From JAPWJZ01 sp041287865 (GTDB taxonomy: Bacteria; Pseudomonadota; Alphaproteobacteria; Micavibrionales; UBA2020): 64,000 nt of DNA. The position numbers were made by a program, and so were the translations under genes. Shown here piece after piece: positions 8,137-17,263 of the stretch. The stretch is from the NCBI GenBank assembly GCA_041287865.1, contig JBGGMV010000072.1:1-64000 (forward strand), given 5' to 3'. Within the stretch, counting starts at the first letter, position 1. Every line of letters starts with the position of its first letter. Below the pieces are notes generated by a model, which was given only the letters and a program-made list of their open reading frames with translations, ran no database searches and was not told the DNA's origin.

Positions 8137-11100
8137 ATGAGCGTTTATCGCGGACATGGCGACGAGGTAAAGACGGCCCTTCAGGCCGACGGCGTCGAAT
8201 ACGCCATCTCTATCGGCCGCCGCGCGCCCATGCACCGCGTGCACGCCGACTGCCTGCGCGAAATCGCCGCGACGGGGCTGAAGCCGGTCTTCTTCATCGG
8301 CTCCACCAACGGCGCTGATAGCGCGTTTTTCGATCCCGTCAAAAACCCGTTGACGCTGGAACAGCAAAAGGAACAGCTGAAACAGGCGGTGCCTGAGTTG
8401 TACGACGAAGCGCTGGTGATGACTTTACCCGATGTCGGAAACCAGCAGCGCTGGCTGAACGGTTTTTACAACAAATTGCAGAACACACCCTTCGCCGGCA
8501 AGGCCGCCGTGCATTACCGTATCAAGGCGGCAGACGCGAAAGACGCGGGCGGCGCGATACGCCCCCTCAGCCAGTATGCCGACGGTTTCGTCGCGCGCGG
8601 CGTGGGCGCTTGGGAATCGCGCAACCAGAACCCCGCCGATGACGATGTGAATGCGACGGCGATCCGTGGTTTTGATCTCGCCAACTTGACGGCTGCGCAA
8701 AAAGAACTGATGGCTGCGCCGGATTATATCGTGTCGCTGGCAAAGGCCGCGCGCGATGCCAACCCCGACCGCGCGCTGCTGGAAAAAAACAACATCCCGC
8801 TGACCGTTTTCGACCTCAGCCTCGACCGCCTGCGCCGTGAAGCGGGCATTCTGACGGCTGATGTGCTGGCGGCGGCGGGCTCTAACGACATTAAAAAACT
8901 CGGCGAGGCGGCGGCCAAGCTGGTGAAGGAACAATACGCTCAGAAGGAAAAGGCTATGTCCACTCCATTCGAAATGAAAATCGCCTCGGCCAGCTGCAAC
9001 CAGACCGGCGGCGACTGGCCCCGAAACCTTGCAAATATCTGCAAGGCGATCGACACGGCCATCGAAGACGGCGCGGATATGCTCTGCCTCGAGGAACTGG
9101 GCCTTTCGGCCTACGAGCGCGGCGATGATTTCTATTATTCGGACAATACCAAGACGCGCCAGATGCTGCAGATCATCGCGGATTACGCGGCATCCAAAGA
9201 CCCGAACCTCGTCATTTCCATCGGTCATCCGTGGTATTTCGCGGATAAAGACCTGCCCGACCAGCTCGACCGCCGCAAGAACGCGATCTTCAACCGCACC
9301 AACAACCAGTTCAACGTGCAGACCCTGCTGTCGGGCGGCGACGTCGTTTCCATGAGCTGCAAGAGCTACTTGTTCAACTACGAACGCGGATATGAGAAAC
9401 GCCATTTCGAGGAATGGAGCGACAAGGAAGCCAACGCCTACGAAAACAAATTCGGCAAGGGCCGCGATGGCACGATTATGATCGAACTGCCCGCGATGTC
9501 CTACGACGACGGCACCACCGTACCCGCCAAGGCCATTCCCTTCGGCTCACCCGTCACGCAATTGCGCGGCAAGAACGGCCGTGTGGCGAACATTGTTCAA
9601 ATTATCTGCGAAATGTACTGGATTGGCTCGCACTATGACGGCGCGTCCGACAACAGCAATTACGACCGCGACAATCCGCTGGCACAAAAGGCGCAGAACT
9701 ACGACATCACCGTGATGATCAACCCCAACGCCAGCCCGCCCGCGGCGAACAAGATCGACAAGCATTACGAGCTGTGCGAACTCGCCACGCGCCATTGCGA
9801 CGTGATCGTGCATACCGACGGCCTTGGCAGCAGCGGCTCCACCTACGCGCAATTCGGCTCCCGCCTCATGGCGCAGGACGGCAAGATCATATCCGAAGGC
9901 GTGCGCGCGAGCTTCAGCGATATGGCCTATACCAGCCAGACCGTCACTGTGACGCCGCCCAAAGACAAAGGCCATGCGCCGCATGTGACCATCGAGCATA
10001 GCTTCGCTGATAAACACACGGCTCCGGTGCAGGACGGCCCCGCCCCGTGGGAACACGGCCCCCGACGCGAGATGGAAGAAGAGATGCGCAACGAAACGCT
10101 CTGGCTTTTCGATTATATGCGCAAGAACAAGATTCAGGGCGTCACGCAGGCGCTTTCGGGCGGCGCCGACTCCGCTTACAACGCTGCCAAAGTACGTTTC
10201 ATGGTCGAACTGGCCGTGAACGAATTGGGCGTCGAAGGTTTCGTCGAAGCCATGAGCCACCTGAAGTACAAGAAAGATATCCTCGCCGCCTATAAATCGG
10301 GCGGTAAAGATGCTGCCATCGATACCTGCATGGACAAGATGCTGACCTGCGTCTACATGGGTACCGACAACTCGTCCGAAGATACGCTCCGCGCCGCAAA
10401 AACCCTGATCGAGGGCGGCGTGACGCCGGACGGCAAGGCCTACAAAGGCATCGGCGGTGTCTTCGAATACCGCAACGTGCAGCGTTTGGTCGAAGTTTAT
10501 GCCGAAATTTACTCCGGCGTGAATCCGGGGCAGGTTTCTGACGAACGCGACACCGAAATCAGGAAAGAACTGGCTGCCATCCTGCGCACGCGCAAGGATG
10601 ACACGACGCCGGAGGAGCTTGACCGCCGCATCCATGTTCTGAAATCGACGTTCGAGGAAGTCGCGGGCGATGTGCTCTCGACTGCCAAGGACGAGCATTC
10701 GATTGCCTACGAAAACATCCAGGCGCGCCTGCGTCAGGTGCTGATCATGCTGTTCTCCAACGTCGAGAACAAGATCGCTATTTCCAACCCCAACCTCGAC
10801 GAAGGCCGTAACTCCTACGCGACCTGGGGCGGCGACCTGCATGGCGGTATGATCGCGGGTAACGCCCATAAAGATAAGCAGCGCGAGCTCGATCACATGC
10901 AGATGCTGTTCCAGCATGGCCTCGAGGGCGGTGTCGCCCCCGTGCAGCCCTTCTTCTGGGTGCTGAAGAACCGCCCCTCGGCCGAATTGCAGCCGAAGAG
11001 CGCGGATGGCAAGGTGACACAGTTTGACGAAGACCAGCTGGGCCGCACGTTCCGCCAGATGGATGTTATCTCGCACTTTATGCTCTATGACCGTCCCTCG

Positions 11101-11673
11101 GCGCAGGATGACCGCAAGAACAACCCGACCGAAGTCTTCCAGAACTGCGAGAAGGATAAAAACTTCGCCAACGACGATATTGAAACGCTGCATGACCGCG
11201 TGCGCCTGTCGTACGAAAAATGGTCGCATGCGCAGTTCAAGGTACACGGCAGCCCGGTCTGCGCCACCTACGGCAAGAACATCGACCACCAGTCCTCGCT
11301 CCGCACCCCCAACATCGGTGCCTTCCACAAGCCGGAGCTGGCGCAGATGGCGATTTACTGCCTTGAACGCATGGCCAAGCGCGACGGTGTGTCATTCGAA
11401 AAACTGACGGGCGGCCATACGGCGCAGAGCCTGATTTCCCGCGCACTAATCGACAATGATTTCGGCATGGCACTCGGCTACCAGATGTGGACGCCGAACG
11501 CGACGGACGGGCGCAAGATGAAGGTCGGCACGCTGTACAAATACATCCAGCAGAACGGCTTCTCGCAATTCGCCACGCCCACCAAGATGTCGGCAATCTT
11601 CGACACGGCGGCCGAATACCGCCGCAAGGCCGCGAACCTTAATACGGGTAAAAAGCCTGCCGTCGGACTTTAA
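8137..11673 (+). CDS. nadE: Fusion: NMN/NaMN adenylyltransferase-like domain + glutamine-dependent NAD synthetase
   Basis: This 1178-residue protein would perform the last two NAD steps. Residues 1 to about 250 resemble NadM-type nucleotidyltransferases: GRRAPMHRVH sits in the position of GRFxPxHxGH, followed by FFIGSTNG, KNPLT and, later, NATAIRG in the place of the ISxTxIR motif. The HxGH glycine is replaced by valine. From Met274 there is a full glutaminase/NAD synthetase: nitrilase triad Glu320 (CLEELGLSAY), Lys409 (KSYLFNYERGYEKRHF) and Cys491 (IICEMYW), then the ATP-binding SGGADS (674-679) and the conserved RLRQVLIMLFSN and FDEDQLG blocks. The synthetase part alone is 905 residues, longer than the usual 540-680. 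An SD-like AAGGAAAAGG lies just before the in-frame ATG at 8956, so a free NadE might also be made. It is six bases downstream of pncA. Confidence 0.87.
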   Translation: MSVYRGHGDEVKTALQADGVEYAISIGRRAPMHRVHADCLREIAATGLKPVFFIGSTNGADSAFFDPVKNPLTLEQQKEQLKQAVPELYDEALVMTLPDVGNQQRWLNGFYNKLQNTPFAGKAAVHYRIKAADAKDAGGAIRPLSQYADGFVARGVGAWESRNQNPADDDVNATAIRGFDLANLTAAQKELMAAPDYIVSLAKAARDANPDRALLEKNNIPLTVFDLSLDRLRREAGILTADVLAAAGSNDIKKLGEAAAKLVKEQYAQKEKAMSTPFEMKIASASCNQTGGDWPRNLANICKAIDTAIEDGADMLCLEELGLSAYERGDDFYYSDNTKTRQMLQIIADYAASKDPNLVISIGHPWYFADKDLPDQLDRRKNAIFNRTNNQFNVQTLLSGGDVVSMSCKSYLFNYERGYEKRHFEEWSDKEANAYENKFGKGRDGTIMIELPAMSYDDGTTVPAKAIPFGSPVTQLRGKNGRVANIVQIICEMYWIGSHYDGASDNSNYDRDNPLAQKAQNYDITVMINPNASPPAANKIDKHYELCELATRHCDVIVHTDGLGSSGSTYAQFGSRLMAQDGKIISEGVRASFSDMAYTSQTVTVTPPKDKGHAPHVTIEHSFADKHTAPVQDGPAPWEHGPRREMEEEMRNETLWLFDYMRKNKIQGVTQALSGGADSAYNAAKVRFMVELAVNELGVEGFVEAMSHLKYKKDILAAYKSGGKDAAIDTCMDKMLTCVYMGTDNSSEDTLRAAKTLIEGGVTPDGKAYKGIGGVFEYRNVQRLVEVYAEIYSGVNPGQVSDERDTEIRKELAAILRTRKDDTTPEELDRRIHVLKSTFEEVAGDVLSTAKDEHSIAYENIQARLRQVLIMLFSNVENKIAISNPNLDEGRNSYATWGGDLHGGMIAGNAHKDKQRELDHMQMLFQHGLEGGVAPVQPFFWVLKNRPSAELQPKSADGKVTQFDEDQLGRTFRQMDVISHFMLYDRPSAQDDRKNNPTEVFQNCEKDKNFANDDIETLHDRVRLSYEKWSHAQFKVHGSPVCATYGKNIDHQSSLRTPNIGAFHKPELAQMAIYCLERMAKRDGVSFEKLTGGHTAQSLISRALIDNDFGMALGYQMWTPNATDGRKMKVGTLYKYIQQNGFSQFATPTKMSAIFDTAAEYRRKAANLNTGKKPAVGL

Positions 11674-11701
11674 TTATTTGCGCATCAGCGACCGCGCGTA
11701 A

Positions 11702-12295
11702 TCAGCGCATAATCGTCATAACGATGGCGTTCACCACCAGCGACACGACAGTGACGATGGCGGTATAGATGACGGCTTTGTCCTTCGCCACCTTCATCAG
11801 CTTCGGTGCGCCAAGGTAGAAGAGATAGAAGGAATAAAGGCCGACCAGCGTGGCCAGAACCGGCTTCAGCAGCGCCAGCACGCCCGCCACCCACATGGCA
11901 GTCAGCGAATAAACCGCCAGCTTGAAAGCCTGCCCGCGATCCTGCTTGCCGCCGAAATGCGGCGCGAGGAATTCAGCCGCGAGGCCGATAATGCCAGCCA
12001 TCAGCACGGAAGTGATGTAAGCGACAACCGCCCAGCCCAGGAAATGGCCGGCCGAATATCCGACCGTGATATTGCCGATGCTGACGGTGGGCGCGGGCGA
12101 GAACAGCAGGAAATGCAGGAAGGTGCAGACGGCGGGAATAGCGGCCAAAATCAGCACGTAGTTCAGGAACAATTTCTGGATATCGGCAGGCTCGCCTTCG
12201 ATCTTGTCCCATTCGGTTGCGGGCGTCAGCAGGATGCTCTTGATACGGGCGATGGTGGCGGTGACGCGCGGGTCTTTGGTGATGTCGGTGGCCAT
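11702..12295 (-). CDS. Yip1-family membrane protein
   Basis: This 197-residue integral membrane protein has a cytoplasmic N-terminus containing IKSILLTPATEWDKIEGEP, the typical opening of bacterial Yip1-domain (YIP1/DUF1282-type) proteins, followed by five hydrophobic segments. It is convergent with the NAD fusion gene; the 28-base gap between the stops contains a TGCGC...GCGCA inverted repeat without a clear T-tract. The function of bacterial Yip1 proteins is not established. Confidence 0.75.
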   Translation of the reverse strand: MATDITKDPRVTATIARIKSILLTPATEWDKIEGEPADIQKLFLNYVLILAAIPAVCTFLHFLLFSPAPTVSIGNITVGYSAGHFLGWAVVAYITSVLMAGIIGLAAEFLAPHFGGKQDRGQAFKLAVYSLTAMWVAGVLALLKPVLATLVGLYSFYLFYLGAPKLMKVAKDKAVIYTAIVTVVSLVVNAIVMTIMR

Positions 12296-12465
12296 GGCGA
12301 TGAAATTCCTGAACTGGTTTTTGCTTTCACAATCATGCCTTTTTCGGCGCGGCTTGAACAGGCACGATGCAGTTTCCCGTAAGCGCGAAAACGCACGCTA
12401 AAAACAATCAAAAATCGCTGGCATATCCTGCGAGAATCCTCGTATAGTCACCTCACCAATCAAAG

Positions 12466-12479
12466 CTATCATCTGATAG
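12466..12479. promoter_or_regulatory. 14-bp perfect palindrome upstream of purF
   Basis: CTATCA-TC-TGATAG is a perfect inverted repeat ending 16 bases before the purF ATG. A TATAGT hexamer (12443-12448) upstream could be a -10 element, which would put the palindrome just downstream of the transcription start, a plausible operator position. It also covers the region where a ribosome binding site would be expected. No known regulator can be named. Confidence 0.3.
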
Positions 12480-12495
12480 AACGGGTAATCGCTAA

Positions 12496-13986
12496 ATGTG
12501 CGGAATTATTGGCATTATCGGCCCTGAAGAAAACGGGAGTCGAAGAGTGTCCTATTCGGCCGCTTACGAAGCCTTCCGCGGGTTGCTGGCGCTGCAGCAC
12601 CGCGGGCAGGACGCCGCCGGCATTCTGACATATGATAACGTCTCCCGCATGTTCGCTATGGAAAAAGACCTCGGCCTCGTCGCCAATGTCTTCACCCGCG
12701 AAAAGATCGAAAAGCTGAGCGGTTACATGGCCATAGGCCATACGCGCTATGCCACCGCCGGCGGCGACGGCACGCGCGACATACAGCCGATGGTGGAGGG
12801 CATCCCCTTCGGCCTTGGTATGGTCCACAACGGCAACGCGCTCAATTATTATAGTCTCAAGCAGGAATTGTCGGAGCGCTTCCACCACCAGCTGCTGACT
12901 GCGAATGATCTGGAAGCGCTGATCCACTACTTCGGCCACTTCCTGATGAACGGCGATGCGCTGCCGACGGAAAAGACATTTACCTTCGACAATATCAAGC
13001 ATGCGGCGTCGAAGATGTTCGATACCGTTATCGGCGGCTATGCGGTGCTGGGGCTGATCGCGGGGCAGGGCATGGTCGCCTTTCGCGACCCCAAGGGCAT
13101 CCGTCCCATGGCGCTGGGCATGAAGGAAGAGGAGGGCGTCAAGACCTGGTGCATCGCCTCCGAAACCATCGCGATGACGTACCTTGGCTATCAATATTTA
13201 CGCGATGTCGAGCCGGGCGAAGTGATTTTCATCGACCTCAAAGGCAACTTCCAGAGCGCCGTGGTGCGCAAGGAAGAAAAAGCCCATTGCATGTTCGAAT
13301 GGGTTTATTTCTCTGGCGCGGAAAGCTCTATCGACCATCATCCCGTTTACGGCGTGCGCCTGAAACTGGGTGAGCGTCTGGGGCAGAAGGCCGCGGCGGC
13401 GATCGCCAGCGGCGAGATTTCGCCCGATGTGGTGATGCCCGTGCCGGACACCAGCCGCCCCTCCGCCATTTCGGTGGCCGACGAGTTGGAGCTGCCGTAC
13501 CGCGAAGGCCTGATCAAGAACCGCTATGTGGCGCGCAGCTTTATATTGAACACGCAGCACAAGCGCGAGCATGCGGTGGAGTTGAAACTGAGCCCCGTTG
13601 CCGGCGAGATTGCGGGCAAGAATATCTTTCTGGTCGACGACAGCATCGTGCGCGGCACGACGTCGAAGCACATTGTTTCGCTGCTGAAAAAAAACGGCGC
13701 GAAAGAAGTAACATTAGGCATCACCTGCCCGCCCATCCGCCACCCCTGTTTCTACGGCATCGATTTCCCAGATGCGAAAGACCTGGTGGCGCATGACAAG
13801 ACGGCGGAAGACCTTGCCGAAATGATCGGCGTGAAGAAGGTTATTTACCTCGACGAGGAAGATTTGCGGCAGGCCATCGGCATCAGCAAGCTCTGCATGG
13901 CCTGCATCAATGCGAAATACCCGACGGTGATTGCCGAGGGCGACCATTTTTCAAAGGAACGTAAAAAGGCGCGCGCGGCAGGGTAG
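12496..13986 (+). CDS. purF: Amidophosphoribosyltransferase
   Basis: First committed step of purine synthesis: PRPP plus glutamine to phosphoribosylamine. The protein begins MCGIIGIIG, so Cys2 becomes the N-terminal nucleophile after Met removal, with no propeptide. LQHRGQDAAGI and GHTRYATAG are the glutaminase-domain landmarks, and VDDSIVRGTTSK (about residues 381-392) is the PRPP-binding loop of the C-terminal domain. The 496 residues are normal for the family. It opens the purine cluster; a 39-base gap separates it from purE. Confidence 0.96.
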   Translation: MCGIIGIIGPEENGSRRVSYSAAYEAFRGLLALQHRGQDAAGILTYDNVSRMFAMEKDLGLVANVFTREKIEKLSGYMAIGHTRYATAGGDGTRDIQPMVEGIPFGLGMVHNGNALNYYSLKQELSERFHHQLLTANDLEALIHYFGHFLMNGDALPTEKTFTFDNIKHAASKMFDTVIGGYAVLGLIAGQGMVAFRDPKGIRPMALGMKEEEGVKTWCIASETIAMTYLGYQYLRDVEPGEVIFIDLKGNFQSAVVRKEEKAHCMFEWVYFSGAESSIDHHPVYGVRLKLGERLGQKAAAAIASGEISPDVVMPVPDTSRPSAISVADELELPYREGLIKNRYVARSFILNTQHKREHAVELKLSPVAGEIAGKNIFLVDDSIVRGTTSKHIVSLLKKNGAKEVTLGITCPPIRHPCFYGIDFPDAKDLVAHDKTAEDLAEMIGVKKVIYLDEEDLRQAIGISKLCMACINAKYPTVIAEGDHFSKERKKARAAG

Positions 13987-14025
13987 TTTGTATTCATAGT
14001 TTTTATTCAACAAGGGGGATGCGGG

Positions 14026-14784
14026 ATGAAAATTTTTGTGGTCTTCGGCAGCAAGTCTGACGAAAACGTTTCTTTGCCTCTGGTCGACGCGCTGAAAAAG
14101 GATTTCGAGGTAGAATACGAAGCCATCTCCGCCCACCGCGACCTCGATAAGCTCCATGCCAAAATGCACGACTGGAAGGGCGACGCCGTCATCGCGGGCG
14201 CAGGCCTTGCGGCTGCCTTGCCCGGTGTTGTGGCCGCCATGGTTAAAATCCCCGTCTTCGGTGTGGCCGTGCCATCGCAATTCGGCGGGCTCGACAGCTT
14301 CGCCTCCATCGCGCAGATGCCGCCCGGCGTGCCGGTGATGACGGCAGGGCCGGATAACCCGAAAGAAATCGTGACCTTCCTGAAAGGCTACAGCAAAACC
14401 CGCGCAGATATGTCGCGCATCAATTTCGTCGCGCCCTCGCCCGAATATCTGGGGGATGCGGAATTGCTGGCCGAGATTGAAAAGGCCCGCACGGCTGCGA
14501 AGGAAAGGGGGATCGAGGTCGGCCTGACCGCTGCATCCTCGACCAACGGCGCCTTCGACGTGCGTCTTGTAGCTGAAGAAGTCCATATCCATCCGGGTGA
14601 ATTCTGCCTGCATGTGCCGCTGTTCTCCAAGGCTGCCACGCAAAAACCGGAAACATACCTGCAAATTCTTAAATGGGCCAACAAGGGCGGCCTCTGGGTC
14701 GGCTGCAACAATACGCGCAACGCCGTTGCATCCGTATCGCGCCTCGGCGCCGCTGCAAAAATCGCACAAGGGAGAGCCGCATGA
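14026..14784 (+). CDS. purE: PurE-like N5-CAIR mutase / AIR carboxylase with C-terminal extension
   Basis: PurE forms carboxyaminoimidazole ribonucleotide. The first 165 residues carry the PurE landmarks GSKSDE, ISAHRDLDKL, AVIAGAGLAAALPG and SFASIAQMPPGVPV. Ordinary PurE ends near there (about 160-170 residues); this protein continues to 252 with a region I do not recognise (it contains GLTAASSTNGAFDVR and KWANKGGLWVG). No purK is present in the window, so whether it acts on N5-CAIR (class I) or on AIR directly (class II) is open. AGGGGGATGCGGG precedes the ATG. The stop overlaps the purC start as ATGA. Confidence 0.85.
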   Translation: MKIFVVFGSKSDENVSLPLVDALKKDFEVEYEAISAHRDLDKLHAKMHDWKGDAVIAGAGLAAALPGVVAAMVKIPVFGVAVPSQFGGLDSFASIAQMPPGVPVMTAGPDNPKEIVTFLKGYSKTRADMSRINFVAPSPEYLGDAELLAEIEKARTAAKERGIEVGLTAASSTNGAFDVRLVAEEVHIHPGEFCLHVPLFSKAATQKPETYLQILKWANKGGLWVGCNNTRNAVASVSRLGAAAKIAQGRAA

Positions 14785-15959
14785 CGCTGCCAAACATTCT
14801 CTATACCGGTTCGGTCAAAAACGTGAGGGGCGAGGAAGGCGTTGCGCCCTATATCTTCGAATTCTCCGACCGCTATTCCATCTTCGACTGGGGCCAGATG
14901 CCCGACCTGCTGACCGACAAGGGCGCGGCGCTGGCCTTTATGGGCTGGTTCTTCTTCGATTTCCTGGGAGAGGCGAAAAACTGGCAGAACTGGCAGGCGC
15001 CCGCCGCTTACGAGCAGGACGGCGTATTGCGGGTCTTGCGCGAAACGGGCCTGAAACATCATATGCTGGGCCTTGTCGACCATGACGCGCGGCAAATTCC
15101 GCTGCAGCGCGAATTCCTCTCGCCCACGCGCTGCCTTGCGGTGACGCCGGTAAACGTGATCGACCCGACATCAAGCGTCATCGACGGCAAGCTGCATTGG
15201 GATTACACGCCCTACCGCGCCAAGCCCGAACACGCGCTGGTACCGCTGGAGGTTATCTTCCGTTTCGGCGTTCCCGAAGGCTCGTCGCTGTTGCAGCGCA
15301 CCGGCAACGCGGAATATTGCAAGGCGCTGGGGCTTTCCAAGCCGCCCGTCACTGGAGAGGTGTTTGATATTCCCGTGATCGAATATTCCACCAAGCTCGA
15401 AACCTCCGACCGTTATCTGCCTTATGCGGAAGCGCAGGAAATTGCAGGCCTGTCGGCGGAAGAGTTCCGCGCGCTCGGCGTACTGGCGCGCCTCGTCGCG
15501 CTGCGTCTGAAAGACGTTTTCGGCGCGATCGGCATCGAATTGTGGGACGGCAAACTGGAATTCGGCTTCGGCGCGAAAAACCGGCAGGGCAACCGCGATT
15601 ATATGCTGGTCGACAGCATCGGCCCCGACGAGCTGCGCCTGATCCGCGAAGGCCATCACCTCTCGAAAGAAGCTCTCCGTGGTTTCTACCGCCCGACGGC
15701 TTGGTACAAAGGCCTCGAAACGGCGAAAGATATCGCCAAGCAGCGCGGCGAGAAAGACTGGAAGAAAATCTGCACCGACGAGCTGCAGGTGACGCCGCCT
15801 ATCCTCGCTCCTGCGGTCAAGCAGCGCGTGGAGATGATCTACAAGGGCATCGCCAAGGCGCTCTCCGTGCGCTTCCATGGCAAGGCGATTTTCGCCGATG
15901 CCTGGGATCTCGACGAAGTCGTGAAAACCCCTGCGGCCAAGCCGGGTAAAGTGGCATGA
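14781..15959 (+). CDS. purC: Phosphoribosylaminoimidazole-succinocarboxamide synthase, long form
   Basis: PurC joins CAIR and aspartate using ATP. The ATG at 14781 overlaps the purE stop by four bases (ATGA) and is preceded by AAGGGAGAG. The N-terminus LYTGSVKNVRG matches the SAICAR synthetase nucleotide-binding start (GKxKxxY-type), EYSTKLETSDRYL corresponds to the conserved substrate region, and the GNRDYMLVDSIGPDELRL block matches the family's DExxTPDSxR segment. It has 392 residues against about 240 in most bacteria, with extra sequence around residues 30-100 and at the C-terminus. The same operon contains other unusual purine enzymes. Confidence 0.87.
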   Translation: MTLPNILYTGSVKNVRGEEGVAPYIFEFSDRYSIFDWGQMPDLLTDKGAALAFMGWFFFDFLGEAKNWQNWQAPAAYEQDGVLRVLRETGLKHHMLGLVDHDARQIPLQREFLSPTRCLAVTPVNVIDPTSSVIDGKLHWDYTPYRAKPEHALVPLEVIFRFGVPEGSSLLQRTGNAEYCKALGLSKPPVTGEVFDIPVIEYSTKLETSDRYLPYAEAQEIAGLSAEEFRALGVLARLVALRLKDVFGAIGIELWDGKLEFGFGAKNRQGNRDYMLVDSIGPDELRLIREGHHLSKEALRGFYRPTAWYKGLETAKDIAKQRGEKDWKKICTDELQVTPPILAPAVKQRVEMIYKGIAKALSVRFHGKAIFADAWDLDEVVKTPAAKPGKVA

Positions 15960-17263
15960 CGCAGGTCGTGACATCGGTATTGCTGCTGGGCGGGGGCGGG
16001 CGCGAACATGCGCTCGCCTGGAAAATGTCCCAGTCGCCCGCTGTCACACGCATCCATGCGCTGCCCGGTAACGACGGCATGGCCGCGCTGGAAAAGGTCA
16101 CCTGCATCGCGGGCAACCCCGCCGATGTCGCCTTCGTTGTCGAAAAGGCGCAGGAGTTGAAACCCGGCCTCATCATGGTCGGCCCTGAAAAACCTTTGGC
16201 CGCCGGCGTTGTCGATGCGCTCGAAAAGGCGGGTTTTCTTGTATTGGGCCCTAGCCGCGCCGCCGCGCAGTTGGAAAGCTCGAAAATCTTCGCCAAGGAA
16301 TTCATGACTGAATTCGGCATCCCGACGGCGCCCTATAAAATCTGCCCCACCGCGCAGGCTGCTTTGCAGGCCCTGAGCGGCTGGGATATCGCGGGCAAAG
16401 GCGTTGTTTTGAAAGCTGATGGACTTTCCGCTGGCAAGGGTGTGGTTGTGACGAACGATCGCGCCGAGGCCGAAAAGACGGTCGACGATTTCATGCTCAA
16501 CGCCGCTTGCCAGGTTAAAACCGAACAGCTGCTGCTGGAGGAAAAAATCACCGGCCGCGAAGTTTCGGCTTTTGCATTGTGTGATGGCGAGACCTTTATC
16601 TCGCTGGGCTTCGCCTGCGACTATAAACGGGTACGCGACAACGACGAAGGCCCGAATACCGGCGGCATGGGCGGCTATGCGCCGAAAGACTGGCCCTCCG
16701 CCAAATCACGCAATTTTATCGCCGAAAAAATCTTCAAGCCGGTATTGGCAGGCATGCAGGCGCGCGGCACACCCTTCCGCGGCATCCTTTTCGCGGGCCT
16801 GATGATCGAGGGCGACGACGTGCAGGTGATCGAATTCAACACCCGCTTCGGCGACCCTGAAACGCAGATTCTGCTGCCGCTGATCGAAAACGACATCGTG
16901 CCGCTCTTTGCCGCCGCTGCTGCGGGGCAATTGAAGGGCGAGAAAGTTAACCTCGCCGAGCAAACAGCCGTGCATGTGGTCATGGCCTCCGAAGGCTATC
17001 CCGAAACCTTCGGCACGGGCATGACATTGGGCCAGAAAATTGACCTGCCCGAAAACATGCTGGGCGCAGGGGTAAACGACAACCGCATGCTTTTCGTTTC
17101 CGGTGCCAAGAAAACCGGCGCCTACTGGACGAACGAAGGCGGCCGCGTGCTGGGCGTCACCGCCATCGGCGCGACGATGGAAGAGGCCCGCAAGCGCGCC
17201 TATCAGGTCATCGCGGATATAAAATTCAACGGCGCGCACTGGAGGAAAGATATTGGCAAATAA
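15956..17263 (+). CDS. purD: Phosphoribosylamine-glycine ligase
   Basis: GAR synthetase, an ATP-grasp enzyme. The start (MTQVVTSVLLLGGGGREHALAWK) carries the family's GxGGREHAL motif, with the ATP-grasp segments VVLKADGLSAGKGVV, GPNTGGMGGYAP and EFNTRFGDPETQ in order. At 435 residues it is standard length. It overlaps the purC stop by four bases (ATGA), and its last 11 bases overlap purN, which implies translational coupling. Confidence 0.96.
   Translation: MTQVVTSVLLLGGGGREHALAWKMSQSPAVTRIHALPGNDGMAALEKVTCIAGNPADVAFVVEKAQELKPGLIMVGPEKPLAAGVVDALEKAGFLVLGPSRAAAQLESSKIFAKEFMTEFGIPTAPYKICPTAQAALQALSGWDIAGKGVVLKADGLSAGKGVVVTNDRAEAEKTVDDFMLNAACQVKTEQLLLEEKITGREVSAFALCDGETFISLGFACDYKRVRDNDEGPNTGGMGGYAPKDWPSAKSRNFIAEKIFKPVLAGMQARGTPFRGILFAGLMIEGDDVQVIEFNTRFGDPETQILLPLIENDIVPLFAAAAAGQLKGEKVNLAEQTAVHVVMASEGYPETFGTGMTLGQKIDLPENMLGAGVNDNRMLFVSGAKKTGAYWTNEGGRVLGVTAIGATMEEARKRAYQVIADIKFNGAHWRKDIGK

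Noticed and set aside
8955..8958. Artefactual joining of two genes (nadM-like and nadE)
   Set aside because: The frame is continuous, and codon use is uniform through the join; a true fusion is the simpler reading, although an internal start remains possible.
9547..11328. 593-codon minus-strand frame opposite the NAD synthetase fusion
   Set aside because: It is the antisense shadow of a GC-rich gene with clear family motifs; its translation is His/Val/Arg-rich without recognisable domains and it has no ribosome binding site.
11674..11701. Rho-independent terminator between nadE and the Yip1 gene
   Set aside because: A TGCGC/GCGCA inverted repeat exists but the loop is long and no T-tract follows on either strand.
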